NCBI GenBank assembly: GCA_017503945.1 | Contig: JAFVSB010000137.1 | Span: 1-6,860, forward strand | Origin: Clostridia bacterium | Lineage (GTDB): Bacteria; Bacillota; Clostridia; UMGS1810 | Direction of reading: 5' to 3' | Length of the DNA stretch: 6,860 bases | Part shown: one piece after another, positions 1 to 6,147 of the stretch | Numbering within the stretch: position 1 is the stretch's first letter | How the letters are laid out: each line of letters begins with the position of its first letter | Translations under genes and position numbers: made by a program | Notes under the pieces: model-generated | What the model was told of the DNA's origin: nothing | Databases searched by the model: none | What the model saw: only the letters and a program-made list of their open reading frames with translations

Positions 1-30
1 AATCACTTATTGAGACACGCCCTTTTAGTT

Positions 31-1836
31 TTAATCAAGCTTAAGCACTGCCATGAATGCTTCTTGCGGCACCTCAACTGTACCGATTTGTCGCATTCTC
101 TTCTTACCTTCTTTTTGTTTTTCCAAAAGCTTTTTCTTTCTGGTTATATCTCCGCCATAACACTTTGCAAGCACATCTTTTCTCATGGCCTTGACGGTTT
201 CTCTGGCGATGATTTTGTTGCCAATGGTAGCCTGAATAGGTATTTCAAAGAGCTGCCTCGGAATGGATTCTTTCAGCTTTTCAGCTATGCGCCTGCCTCT
301 TGTATAGGCTTTGGATTCATGAACGATAAAAGACAATGCATCAACCATGTCACCATTAAGAAGCATATCGAGCTTTACAAGTTTTGATTGTTGATAACCT
401 TTAAGCTCATAATCAAATGATGCATAACCGCGAGTTCGGGATTTTAAAGCATCAAAAAAATCGTATATTATTTCATTGAGAGGCAAATCATAGTGCAAAA
501 CTACTCTTGAGTCATCAATATATTCCATATTTTTGAATGTGCCTCTTCGATCCTGACACAGCTCCATAATGTTGCCCACAAATTCTGTGGGGAGCATTAT
601 GGAAGCATCCACCACAGGCTCTTCCATAAATTCAATTTCAGAAACGGGAGGCAAATTTGTTGGATTATCAATATTAACAACTTCACCATTGGTTTTGGTT
701 ATTTTATATATAACACTTGGTGCAGTTGTTACAATGTCAAGGTTGAATTCTCTTTCAATTCTTTCCTGAATTATCTCCATGTGCAGAAGACCAAGAAAAC
801 CACAACGGAAGCCAAATCCAAGCGCAATTGATGTTTCCGGTTCAAATGTAAGTGAAGCATCATTGAGTTGGAGCTTTTCGAGAGCTTCTCTTAGATCGGG
901 AAATTTAGAACCGTCGGCAGTGTATATTCCACAAAACACCATTGGATTAACTTTTTTATAACCAGGCAAAGGTTCTTTTGCAGGGCGGTCAACGGTGGTA
1001 ACCGTGTCCCCTACCCTTGCGTCAGTCACATTTTTTATGCTTGCAGCAATATAGCCTACTTCGCCTGCTGAGAGCTTGTCAGAAGCAATAGTGCCCAATG
1101 GCGAAAGATAACCAACTTCAACCACGGTAAACTCTTTTTTTGTTGCCATAAAGCGAATAATGTCATCTTTACTTACCTGTCCTTCTTTTACGCGCACATA
1201 CACTATTACTCCTTTGTATGCGTCATAGTATGAGTCAAAAATAAGCGCCTGAAGGGGGTTTTGGGGGTCACCTTGCGGAGGGGGAATCAGCTCTACCACC
1301 TTCTCGAGCACATCTTCTATTCCAACACCTTGCTTTGCAGATATAAGCGGTGCATCCTGAGCCTCAATGCCGATGATGTTTTCAATTTCATCTTTAACAA
1401 AATCAGGTCTTGCACTTGGCAGGTCGATTTTATTTATAACAGGCACAAGCTCGAGATCATGATCCACAGCCAAATATGTATTGGCAAGTGTCTGAGCTTC
1501 GATGCCTTGCGCAGCATCAACCACCAAGATGGCACCCTCACATGCGGCAAGACTTCGCGACACTTCATAGTTGAAATCCACATGCCCCGGTGTGTCGATA
1601 AGGTTGAAGATATATTCCTCACCATCTTTGGCTTTATATACCAGCTTAACTGCTCTGGCTTTGATGGTTATACCCTTTTCTTTTTCAAGCTCCATGTTAT
1701 CAAGAATTTGATCTTCCATTTCGCGCTCAGTGAGCACTCCTGTTTTTTCAAGCATTCTGTCGGCCAATGTTGATTTGCCATGATCTATATGAGCAATGAT
1801 GCAAAAATTCCTGATGTTTTTCTGAATATCGGACAT
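31..1836 (-). CDS. lepA: Elongation factor 4 (LepA), translational GTPase
   Basis: Complete 601-residue protein, the usual length for LepA/EF-4, a ribosome-associated GTPase that can back-translocate stalled ribosomes and is implicated in translation initiation or ribosome biogenesis. Visible in order: G1 P-loop AHIDHGKST (residues 15-23), G3 DTPGH (81-85, with the catalytic-type His85), G4 NKID (135-138), G5 SAK (166-168), domain II (about 195-285), the EF-G-like domains III and V, and the LepA-specific C-terminal domain with YGGDITRKKKLLEKQKEGKK at 560-579. The protein ends in the family-typical QEAFMAVLK. The ATG start at 1834-1836 (minus strand) follows the AAAAGGAGAT Shine-Dalgarno (1841-1850) closely. 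The gene has its own promoter upstream and is isolated by a terminator from the small membrane protein gene behind it. Only 30 bases remain after its stop, so any terminator or downstream co-transcribed gene is outside the view. Identification is certain. Confidence 0.98.
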   Translation of the reverse strand: MSDIQKNIRNFCIIAHIDHGKSTLADRMLEKTGVLTEREMEDQILDNMELEKEKGITIKARAVKLVYKAKDGEEYIFNLIDTPGHVDFNYEVSRSLAACEGAILVVDAAQGIEAQTLANTYLAVDHDLELVPVINKIDLPSARPDFVKDEIENIIGIEAQDAPLISAKQGVGIEDVLEKVVELIPPPQGDPQNPLQALIFDSYYDAYKGVIVYVRVKEGQVSKDDIIRFMATKKEFTVVEVGYLSPLGTIASDKLSAGEVGYIAASIKNVTDARVGDTVTTVDRPAKEPLPGYKKVNPMVFCGIYTADGSKFPDLREALEKLQLNDASLTFEPETSIALGFGFRCGFLGLLHMEIIQERIEREFNLDIVTTAPSVIYKITKTNGEVVNIDNPTNLPPVSEIEFMEEPVVDASIMLPTEFVGNIMELCQDRRGTFKNMEYIDDSRVVLHYDLPLNEIIYDFFDALKSRTRGYASFDYELKGYQQSKLVKLDMLLNGDMVDALSFIVHESKAYTRGRRIAEKLKESIPRQLFEIPIQATIGNKIIARETVKAMRKDVLAKCYGGDITRKKKLLEKQKEGKKRMRQIGTVEVPQEAFMAVLKLD

Positions 1837-1882
1837 AAAAATCTCCTTTTAAATAATAAAACTATTATATCATACACAGAAT

Positions 1883-1911
1883 ATTATAGCATATAAACAA
1901 CATTTTGACAA
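1883..1911 (-). promoter_or_regulatory. Sigma-A-type promoter of lepA
   Basis: Read on the minus strand, a TTGTCA -35 box (1906-1911) is followed after exactly 17 nt by a perfect TATAAT -10 box (1883-1888), preceded by TGC, which forms an extended -10. The expected transcript start is near 1876, giving a leader of about 40 nt before the lepA ATG. The box lies between the terminator of the upstream gene (1922-1961) and lepA, which argues that lepA is transcribed on its own. This is a match to the consensus seen by eye, not an experimental start site. Confidence 0.8.
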
Positions 1912-1921
1912 TATGTAACAT

Positions 1922-1961
1922 AGATAAAAAGCGAAGCTTGTATTAGCTCCGCTTTTTATCT
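1922..1961 (-). terminator. Intrinsic terminator after the DUF378 gene
   Basis: An inverted repeat has arms at 1922-1937 and 1946-1961 and an 8-nt loop. On the minus-strand transcript all 16 positions pair (one is a G-U wobble): GC-rich core GCGGAGC/GCUUCGC, an A-tract before it and UUUUUAUCU after it. On the plus strand the wobble becomes an A-C mismatch, so the hairpin is better suited to minus-strand transcription. It begins at the last base of the stop codon of the small membrane protein gene, so it ends that transcript immediately. Confidence 0.88.
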
Positions 1962-2164
1962 TATTCACTTCTTGGTATCATTCTTTTAAACAAGAGTGAT
2001 ATTGACCAAAGCCCTGCAATGCCAACAATGGTGTATACTATTCGTGACATTAAAGAAAGCTGACCGCCAAAGAGCAAAGCCACAAGGTCAATTCCAAATA
2101 CACCTATGAATGCCCAGTTGAGTGCACCGATGATAACAATGGTCAATGCAATTTTATCAAACAT
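1961..2164 (-). CDS. DUF378 family small membrane protein (YuzA-like)
   Basis: A 67-residue hydrophobic protein with two predicted membrane helices (about residues 5-26 and 38-59) joined by a short FGGQLSLMSR loop, with a positively charged tail (KRMIPRSE). The motifs IIGALNW (11-17), FGIDLVALLFGG (23-34) and SRIVYTIVGIAGLW (40-53) are those of the DUF378 family (B. subtilis YuzA type), whose function is unknown. The start at MFDKIAL was chosen because DUF378 proteins typically begin a few residues before this first helix, and because GGGAGATGAT lies just upstream (2171-2180). A longer in-frame reading from an ATG at 2219-2221 would add 19 polar, atypical residues. The gene stands alone: an intrinsic terminator overlaps its stop codon, and gdpP is divergent on the other side. 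The family assignment is from remembered motif similarity; no function is claimed. Confidence 0.87.
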   Translation of the reverse strand: MFDKIALTIVIIGALNWAFIGVFGIDLVALLFGGQLSLMSRIVYTIVGIAGLWSISLLFKRMIPRSE

Positions 2165-2170
2165 CTTAAT

Positions 2171-2180
2171 ATCATCTCCC
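2171..2180 (-). promoter_or_regulatory. Ribosome binding site that sets the DUF378 start
   Basis: The minus strand reads GGGAGATGAT, matching eight of ten positions of the ideal AGGAGGTGAT, and ends 6 nt before the ATG at 2162-2164. The GGGAG core is 11 nt from that ATG. This site lies inside the longer alternative reading frame and supports the shorter 67-residue protein. Confidence 0.7.
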
Positions 2181-2250
2181 ATAATACTATTACCATCAAC
2201 ACACAAAAATATACGCAGCATAAAAAATGTCTAAAACTATCAAATAAATC

Positions 2251-2265
2251 TTGTATTAAATACAA
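2251..2265. repeat. Perfect 15-bp palindrome, candidate operator
   Basis: TTGTATTAAATACAA is a perfect 7-1-7 inverted repeat. It covers the -35 box of the gdpP promoter and part of its spacer, where a dimeric repressor would block RNA polymerase. Because it is symmetrical, it also offers a TTGTAT on the minus strand (2260-2265), 18 nt from a weak GATAGT (2236-2241) that could serve the divergent DUF378 gene. The palindrome is seen directly; the operator role is inference, and AT-rich DNA yields such symmetry by chance more often than balanced DNA does. Confidence 0.5.
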
Positions 2266-2279
2266 TTTAGTGTTATAAT
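2251..2279 (+). promoter_or_regulatory. Sigma-A-type promoter of the gdpP-rplI-dnaB-tilS operon
   Basis: TTGTAT (2251-2256) and a perfect TATAAT (2274-2279) are separated by 17 nt, and TGT just before the -10 box gives an extended -10 element. The expected transcript start is near 2286, leaving a leader of about 45 nt before the gdpP start codon. That is too short for a known c-di-AMP riboswitch. No other promoter is evident between here and tilS, so this is the probable promoter of all four genes. A second TATAAT at 2292-2297 lacks a fitting -35 box. Confidence 0.75.
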
Positions 2280-2290
2280 ATTAAATTGTA
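2261..2290. repeat. Inverted repeat bracketing the gdpP -10 box
   Basis: TACAATTTA (2261-2269) and its exact reverse complement TAAATTGTA (2282-2290) are separated by 12 nt that contain the TATAAT of the gdpP promoter. The left arm shares its TACAA with the 15-bp palindrome, so the half-site TTGTA/TACAA occurs three times between 2251 and 2290. This arrangement could bind a regulator at two adjacent sites, or could be chance in AT-rich DNA. Confidence 0.4.
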
Positions 2291-2316
2291 ATATAATGTG
2301 TATTTTTGTTAACTTT

Positions 2317-2323
2317 GGGGTGA
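2317..2323 (+). promoter_or_regulatory. Ribosome binding site that sets the TTG start of gdpP
   Basis: GGGGTGA resembles the core of AGGAGGTGA and lies 7 nt before the TTG at 2331. The next candidate start, an ATG at codon 13, has no such site in front of it and would remove the cytoplasmic lysine-rich segment before the first membrane helix. Confidence 0.75.
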
Positions 2324-2330
2324 ACTTTTC

Positions 2331-4322
2331 TTGAAACAATTTAAAAAATTTTTTAAAACAGTTTCTATGCATGTAGCATATTATTTATGGATGATATTAA
2401 TTTTTTCGCTCGTTACGGCTCTTTATGATGTAAAAGTAGCTCTGATTGAGTTTGCCATTTTTCTTGTATTACTCTCCATGTATATTTGGGCAAAATATCA
2501 CAAAAAGAGTAAAATTTTCAAATACATCAACAATATGAATATAGATCTCGGCGATACTTCATTCAAAACTTTACATGATTTTTCGATTCCTGTTACCATT
2601 GTGCGAGCAGATGGCTGTGTTGAATGGAATAATAAAAGTTTCGCTGATATTTGTGGAAGAGAATTTTTGTATAATTTACCATTATCAGATTATATTGCGG
2701 AATTTGACATAAATAAATTCAAAACAGACAAATCCTCAACCGAAAAATTAAGTTATGAAATATCACATAACGACCACTGCTATAGGATTATAGCTGATAT
2801 AATTTATCCTGATGCAAACGACAAAGATGAAAATTATTATATAGCCTTATATTGGTATGATTACACAAAATACGAAATCTTGAAAACAAAATACCATGAT
2901 GAAGCGTTTGTAAGCTGTATAATTGTTATAGACAACTACGACGATGTTATGCAAGGTACCCCCAATGCAGACAAACCTCAACTTACTGCATTTATGGAAG
3001 AGTCGCTGGAATCTGTTGCTCACGAGGCAAATGGTATACTCAAAAAATATGAAAAAGACAGATTTTTCATGTATATTCAAAAATCTGCCCTTGAACAAAT
3101 GATTGCTGACGCTTTTTCGTTTACGGAAAAATTCAAAACTATCCTTGCAGGCAACAAAGTGTCTCCTACTCTTAGTATGGGTGTTGGCACAGATGGTTCA
3201 TCTCTTCAGCAAAACGACGCTTTCGCTTATTCGGCACTTGATATGGCTTTGGGGCGCGGTGGTGACCAGGTTGTTATTAAAGATAATGAACAATATCATT
3301 TTTACGGCGGAAAAACTCGTGAGGTTGAAAAAAGAACAAGAGTTAAGGCAAGAGTTGTATCTCAAGCAATGAAAGAAATCATTCAAAATGCTAACCAGAT
3401 AATAATCATGGGTCACAGATATGCCGATGTGGATGTGCTTGGTTCAGCAATTGGTCTTTATTCTATCATTCGCTCGCTCGGCAAAGATGCAAAAATTTTG
3501 CTTGACACATACAATCAGACTGTAGAGAGATTTTTGTCCAAATACGGCAGTGAATACAGCAATATAATTGTAAATAAACCATATGCCAATGAATATATTA
3601 CCCCTGATACTCTACTTTTTATTGTAGATACTCAGAAATATTCTATGGTGGAAGAACCTGCTTTGATTGATGTTACTAAAAACATCATTGTAATAGATCA
3701 TCATCGAAAAAGTACAGATTTCATAAAAGATTCGCTTATAACATATCATGAGCCATATGCTTCATCGACGAGTGAATTGATCACTGAGATACTTCAGTAT
3801 ATTGATGATGTTGAGCTAAACAAATCCGAAGCTGAGGCTCTTTATGCAGGAATATTTATGGATACTAAGAACTTCACTTTCAAAACCGGAGTTAGAACAT
3901 TCGAAGCCGCTTCTTACCTAAAAAGACGAGGTGTTGACACCATTGAAGTGAAGAAACTGTTTCAGATTAACCTTAATACTTTTGTGAAAAAATGGGCTAT
4001 CATAGAAAATGCTTCGACATACAAAGGCAAGGTAGCAATTGCAACCTGTACTAAAAACGACGAAGACATGCAAACGATTGTGGCACAGGCTGCTGATGAA
4101 CTTCTTAATATCACAGATATTTCATCATCATTCGTTATTTGTGATATGGGCGATAAAATAATAATCAGTGCCCGTTCGTTTGGTGATATAAATGTGCAGC
4201 TCATCACCGAAAAACTTGGTGGTGGAGGTCACATGACAATTGCAGGTGCCCAACTCACAGACACCACTGTTGAGGAAGTCACAGAGTCATTAAAAACTGC
4301 AATAGATGAGTATTTTGAGTAA
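2331..4322 (+). CDS. gdpP: Cyclic-di-AMP phosphodiesterase GdpP (YybT family, DHH type)
   Basis: A 663-residue membrane protein of normal family length that hydrolyses c-di-AMP to 5'-pApA, lowering a messenger that controls potassium, osmotic and cell-wall homeostasis. In order: a basic N-terminus, two membrane helices (about 13-31 and 36-53), a PAS domain (about 84-175), and a degenerate GGDEF domain (about 180-315) with the GdpP-typical IVIDNYDDVMQG (198-209) and no intact GGDEF signature. Then come the DHH domain (about 340-500) and DHHA1 domain (about 560-655). Metal-binding residues are visible: H362, D366 and D368 in GHRYADVDVLGS, D433 in IVDTQ, D456-H457-H458 in IDHH, D511 in MDTKNF, and the GGGGH substrate loop at 630-634. 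In motif I, alanine 365 stands where HxxPD family members often have proline; the metal ligands are kept, so activity is expected. The TTG start is supported by GGGGTGA 7 nt upstream. It is first gene of an operon with rplI, 27 nt downstream, as in B. subtilis yybT-rplI. Identification is firm. Confidence 0.96.
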   Translation: MKQFKKFFKTVSMHVAYYLWMILIFSLVTALYDVKVALIEFAIFLVLLSMYIWAKYHKKSKIFKYINNMNIDLGDTSFKTLHDFSIPVTIVRADGCVEWNNKSFADICGREFLYNLPLSDYIAEFDINKFKTDKSSTEKLSYEISHNDHCYRIIADIIYPDANDKDENYYIALYWYDYTKYEILKTKYHDEAFVSCIIVIDNYDDVMQGTPNADKPQLTAFMEESLESVAHEANGILKKYEKDRFFMYIQKSALEQMIADAFSFTEKFKTILAGNKVSPTLSMGVGTDGSSLQQNDAFAYSALDMALGRGGDQVVIKDNEQYHFYGGKTREVEKRTRVKARVVSQAMKEIIQNANQIIIMGHRYADVDVLGSAIGLYSIIRSLGKDAKILLDTYNQTVERFLSKYGSEYSNIIVNKPYANEYITPDTLLFIVDTQKYSMVEEPALIDVTKNIIVIDHHRKSTDFIKDSLITYHEPYASSTSELITEILQYIDDVELNKSEAEALYAGIFMDTKNFTFKTGVRTFEAASYLKRRGVDTIEVKKLFQINLNTFVKKWAIIENASTYKGKVAIATCTKNDEDMQTIVAQAADELLNITDISSSFVICDMGDKIIISARSFGDINVQLITEKLGGGGHMTIAGAQLTDTTVEEVTESLKTAIDEYFE

Positions 4323-4349
4323 ATAAACTTTTGAAAGGATGACAATATA

Positions 4350-4796
4350 ATGAAAGTAATATTTATAAAAGATCTTAAAGGCCAGGGTAAAGTGGGTGAA
4401 GAAAAAAACATCAGCGATGGTTATGCTAAAAATTTTCTCATACCAAAGGGTTATGCAATCGAAGCTACAAATGCTAATATAAATGACTACAAAGGGAAAA
4501 AAGATTCCGAAAATTTCAAAAAGCAACAAGAGATTGAAAAAGCGGAGCTGCTCAAGCAAAAGCTCTCTGAAATCAACCTTAAGCTCGCGGCAAAATGTGG
4601 CGAAAATGGAAAGCTTTTTGGTTCTATAACCAGCAAAGAGCTTGCTGAAAATATCAAAAAGCAGTTTGATTTATCAATTGATAAAAAGAAAATCATATTG
4701 CCCGATGGCATTAAAACAGTTGGCACACACAAAGTAGAAGTGAAACTCCATCCCGGTATTGTGGGCACTCTTACTGTTAGTATTATTAGTGAATAA
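4350..4796 (+). CDS. rplI: 50S ribosomal protein L9
   Basis: A complete 148-residue L9, the standard length. L9 binds 23S rRNA near the L1 stalk base and helps maintain reading frame. The N-terminal RNA-binding domain (1 to about 46) carries the L9 signature, seen as NISDGYAKNFLIPKGYAIEA (20-39). A long charged connecting helix follows (about 47-76), then the C-terminal domain with GKLFGSIT (88-95 approx.) and the closing HKVEVKLHPGIVGTLTVSI. The ATG at 4350 follows GAAAGGATGA (4333-4342), an ordinary Shine-Dalgarno. It lies 27 nt after gdpP and 13 nt before dnaB without terminators, so it is an operon member. The gdpP-rplI-dnaB order is conserved in Firmicutes. No abnormality. Confidence 0.98.
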   Translation: MKVIFIKDLKGQGKVGEEKNISDGYAKNFLIPKGYAIEATNANINDYKGKKDSENFKKQQEIEKAELLKQKLSEINLKLAAKCGENGKLFGSITSKELAENIKKQFDLSIDKKKIILPDGIKTVGTHKVEVKLHPGIVGTLTVSIISE

Positions 4797-4801
4797 AGGA
4801 G
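4797..4801 (+). promoter_or_regulatory. Ribosome binding site that sets the dnaB start
   Basis: AGGAG immediately follows the rplI stop codon and sits 8 nt before the ATG at 4810. It rules out a longer in-frame reading from a TTG at 4759, which would overlap rplI and add 17 hydrophobic residues not found in DnaB. The tight placement suggests translational coupling to rplI. Confidence 0.85.
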
Positions 4802-4809
4802 AAAGAGCA

Positions 4810-6144
4810 ATGGCAGCCGATACAATAAGAAGCATGCCCTGCAACTTGGAAGCGGAACAATATGTGCTTGGTTCAGTAATTTATGACAACAATTGCATTG
4901 CCGATGTTATGAGTTCACTCAGAGCTGACGAGTTTTACCTTGAACAACATCGGGTTATATACAAAGCAATGCTCGAAGTTTCTAACAAAGCTGAGCCTAT
5001 TGATTTTGTAACACTCAAAAGTCAACTTGGTGCAAATTTTGATGTTGTTGGCGGAATAGAATATCTTACAAAAATCCGTCTGATGGTATCTACAACATCA
5101 AATTTAAAATATCATATCAAAATAGTGAAGGATAAAGCTGTTTTGAGAAATCTCATCAACGCCGGAAACGATATTGCATCTATAAGCTATGAGCAAAAAG
5201 ATGAATTGCCGGTTATTTTGAGTTCTGCCGAAAAAAAGATTTTTGACATTCTTCAAAATAAAACCACAAACGACCTTGTACATATTAAAGAAATATTACC
5301 CGAAGCGTTAGCAAAGATAGAAGAAAATGCACATAATAAAGAAAAGATTACGGGTGTACCAAGCGGATTTAAAATTTTAGATCTTCAGACCACGGGGTTT
5401 CAACCGTCTGACCTTATTTTGATAGCAGCAAGACCTGCCATGGGAAAAACGAGCTTTGCTCTAAATATAGCCACTAATGCAGCTTTGCGCGCTAAAGTTC
5501 CGGTTGCAATATTTAGCCTTGAAATGAGTAAAGAACAGATTACCAACAGGATTTTATGTTCTGAAGCCCTTATTTCCAACGAAAAAATGCGTGTGGCAGA
5601 TGTGGGGCAAGATGACATTGGAAAACTGGCTTCTACTTACAATCATCTGCTAAGTGCCCCTATATATATGGATGATACCGCAGGTATAACCGTGACTGAG
5701 ATTAAGTCTAAATGTCGTCGTCTCAAGCTCAAAGGTGAGCTTGGTCTTGTTATTATTGATTATTTGCAATTGATTCAAGGTACCAATAAAGAGAGCAGAC
5801 AAAATGAAGTTGCTGACATCAGCCGCTTGCTCAAAATAATGGCAAAGGAACTAAATGTTCCCGTTATTTGCCTTTCGCAGCTTAGCCGTGCCTCTGAGCA
5901 GCGTTCTGATCACAGACCGGTGCTTAGTGACCTCAGAGATTCTGGCGCAATTGAGCAAGACGCAGATATGGTAATGTTTTTGTACAGAGATGATTATTAC
6001 AACAAAGATTCTCAAGAAAAAAACATTTCCGAATGTATAATTGCAAAATACAGACACGGCAGCACAGGAACAGTAAAGCTTGGCTGGCGTGGCGAATATA
6101 CAAGGTTTACCAACATTGAACAAAATGTTAAGGAGATGCACTAA
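4810..6144 (+). CDS. dnaB: Replicative DNA helicase DnaB (DnaC in Bacillus naming)
   Basis: A 444-residue hexameric 5'-3' helicase of normal length that unwinds the chromosome at the replication fork and contacts primase DnaG through its N-terminal domain. That domain (about 1-105) begins with the family-typical PCNLEAEQYVLGSVI (10-24). A linker follows (about 110-180), then the RecA-like motor: Walker A ARPAMGKTS (207-215, Lys213), catalytic-type Glu238 in SLEMS, Walker B LVIIDYLQ (313-320, Asp317), SQLSR (356-360) and the DLRDSGAIEQDAD block (374-386). The trans-acting basic residues near KYRHG (Lys413, Arg415) are also present. The sequence is uninterrupted at the Walker A motif and DLRDSG region, where inteins often sit in DnaB genes. 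The start at 4810 is fixed by AGGAG 8 nt upstream. Third gene of the operon, 13 nt after rplI and 3 nt before tilS. Confidence 0.98.
   Translation: MAADTIRSMPCNLEAEQYVLGSVIYDNNCIADVMSSLRADEFYLEQHRVIYKAMLEVSNKAEPIDFVTLKSQLGANFDVVGGIEYLTKIRLMVSTTSNLKYHIKIVKDKAVLRNLINAGNDIASISYEQKDELPVILSSAEKKIFDILQNKTTNDLVHIKEILPEALAKIEENAHNKEKITGVPSGFKILDLQTTGFQPSDLILIAARPAMGKTSFALNIATNAALRAKVPVAIFSLEMSKEQITNRILCSEALISNEKMRVADVGQDDIGKLASTYNHLLSAPIYMDDTAGITVTEIKSKCRRLKLKGELGLVIIDYLQLIQGTNKESRQNEVADISRLLKIMAKELNVPVICLSQLSRASEQRSDHRPVLSDLRDSGAIEQDADMVMFLYRDDYYNKDSQEKNISECIIAKYRHGSTGTVKLGWRGEYTRFTNIEQNVKEMH
6130..6136 (+). promoter_or_regulatory. Ribosome binding site of tilS inside the end of dnaB
   Basis: AAGGAGA lies within the last codons of dnaB, with its AGGAG core (6131-6135) 12 nt before the proposed TTG start at 6148. 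The spacing is somewhat long, but no better start lies between: the only nearer ATG (6136-6138) is a dnaB codon followed in frame by the dnaB stop. Confidence 0.6.
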
Positions 6145-6147
6145 AAT

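Noticed and set aside
1..30. Terminator or further gene downstream of lepA
   Set aside because: Only 30 bases are available; no hairpin with a U-run can be seen within them.
1261..1773. A 170-codon plus-strand open frame
   Set aside because: It is antisense to the conserved GTPase domain of lepA, has no recognisable domain, and the minus-strand frame is certain.
1864..1869. Second TATAAT on the minus strand before lepA
   Set aside because: No acceptable -35 box lies 16-18 nt upstream; the 1883-1911 promoter is far better.
2165..2221. Upstream ATG extending the DUF378 protein by 19 residues
   Set aside because: The extension is unlike family members, and the ribosome binding site at 2171-2180 points to the ATG at 2162-2164.
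2217..2243. Minus-strand TTGATA and TATGCT as a promoter for the DUF378 gene
   Set aside because: The spacer is only 15 nt and the -10 match is poor; too weak to list as a feature.
2292..2297. Second TATAAT on the plus strand before gdpP
   Set aside because: No acceptable -35 box at the right distance; probably part of the general AT-richness.
4759..4809. Upstream TTG start extending dnaB by 17 residues
   Set aside because: It lies inside rplI, adds a hydrophobic stretch foreign to DnaB, and AGGAG sits correctly before the ATG at 4810.
5428..5950. Intein insertion in dnaB
   Set aside because: Walker A through the DLRDSG motif is continuous and the protein has the ordinary length of 444 residues.
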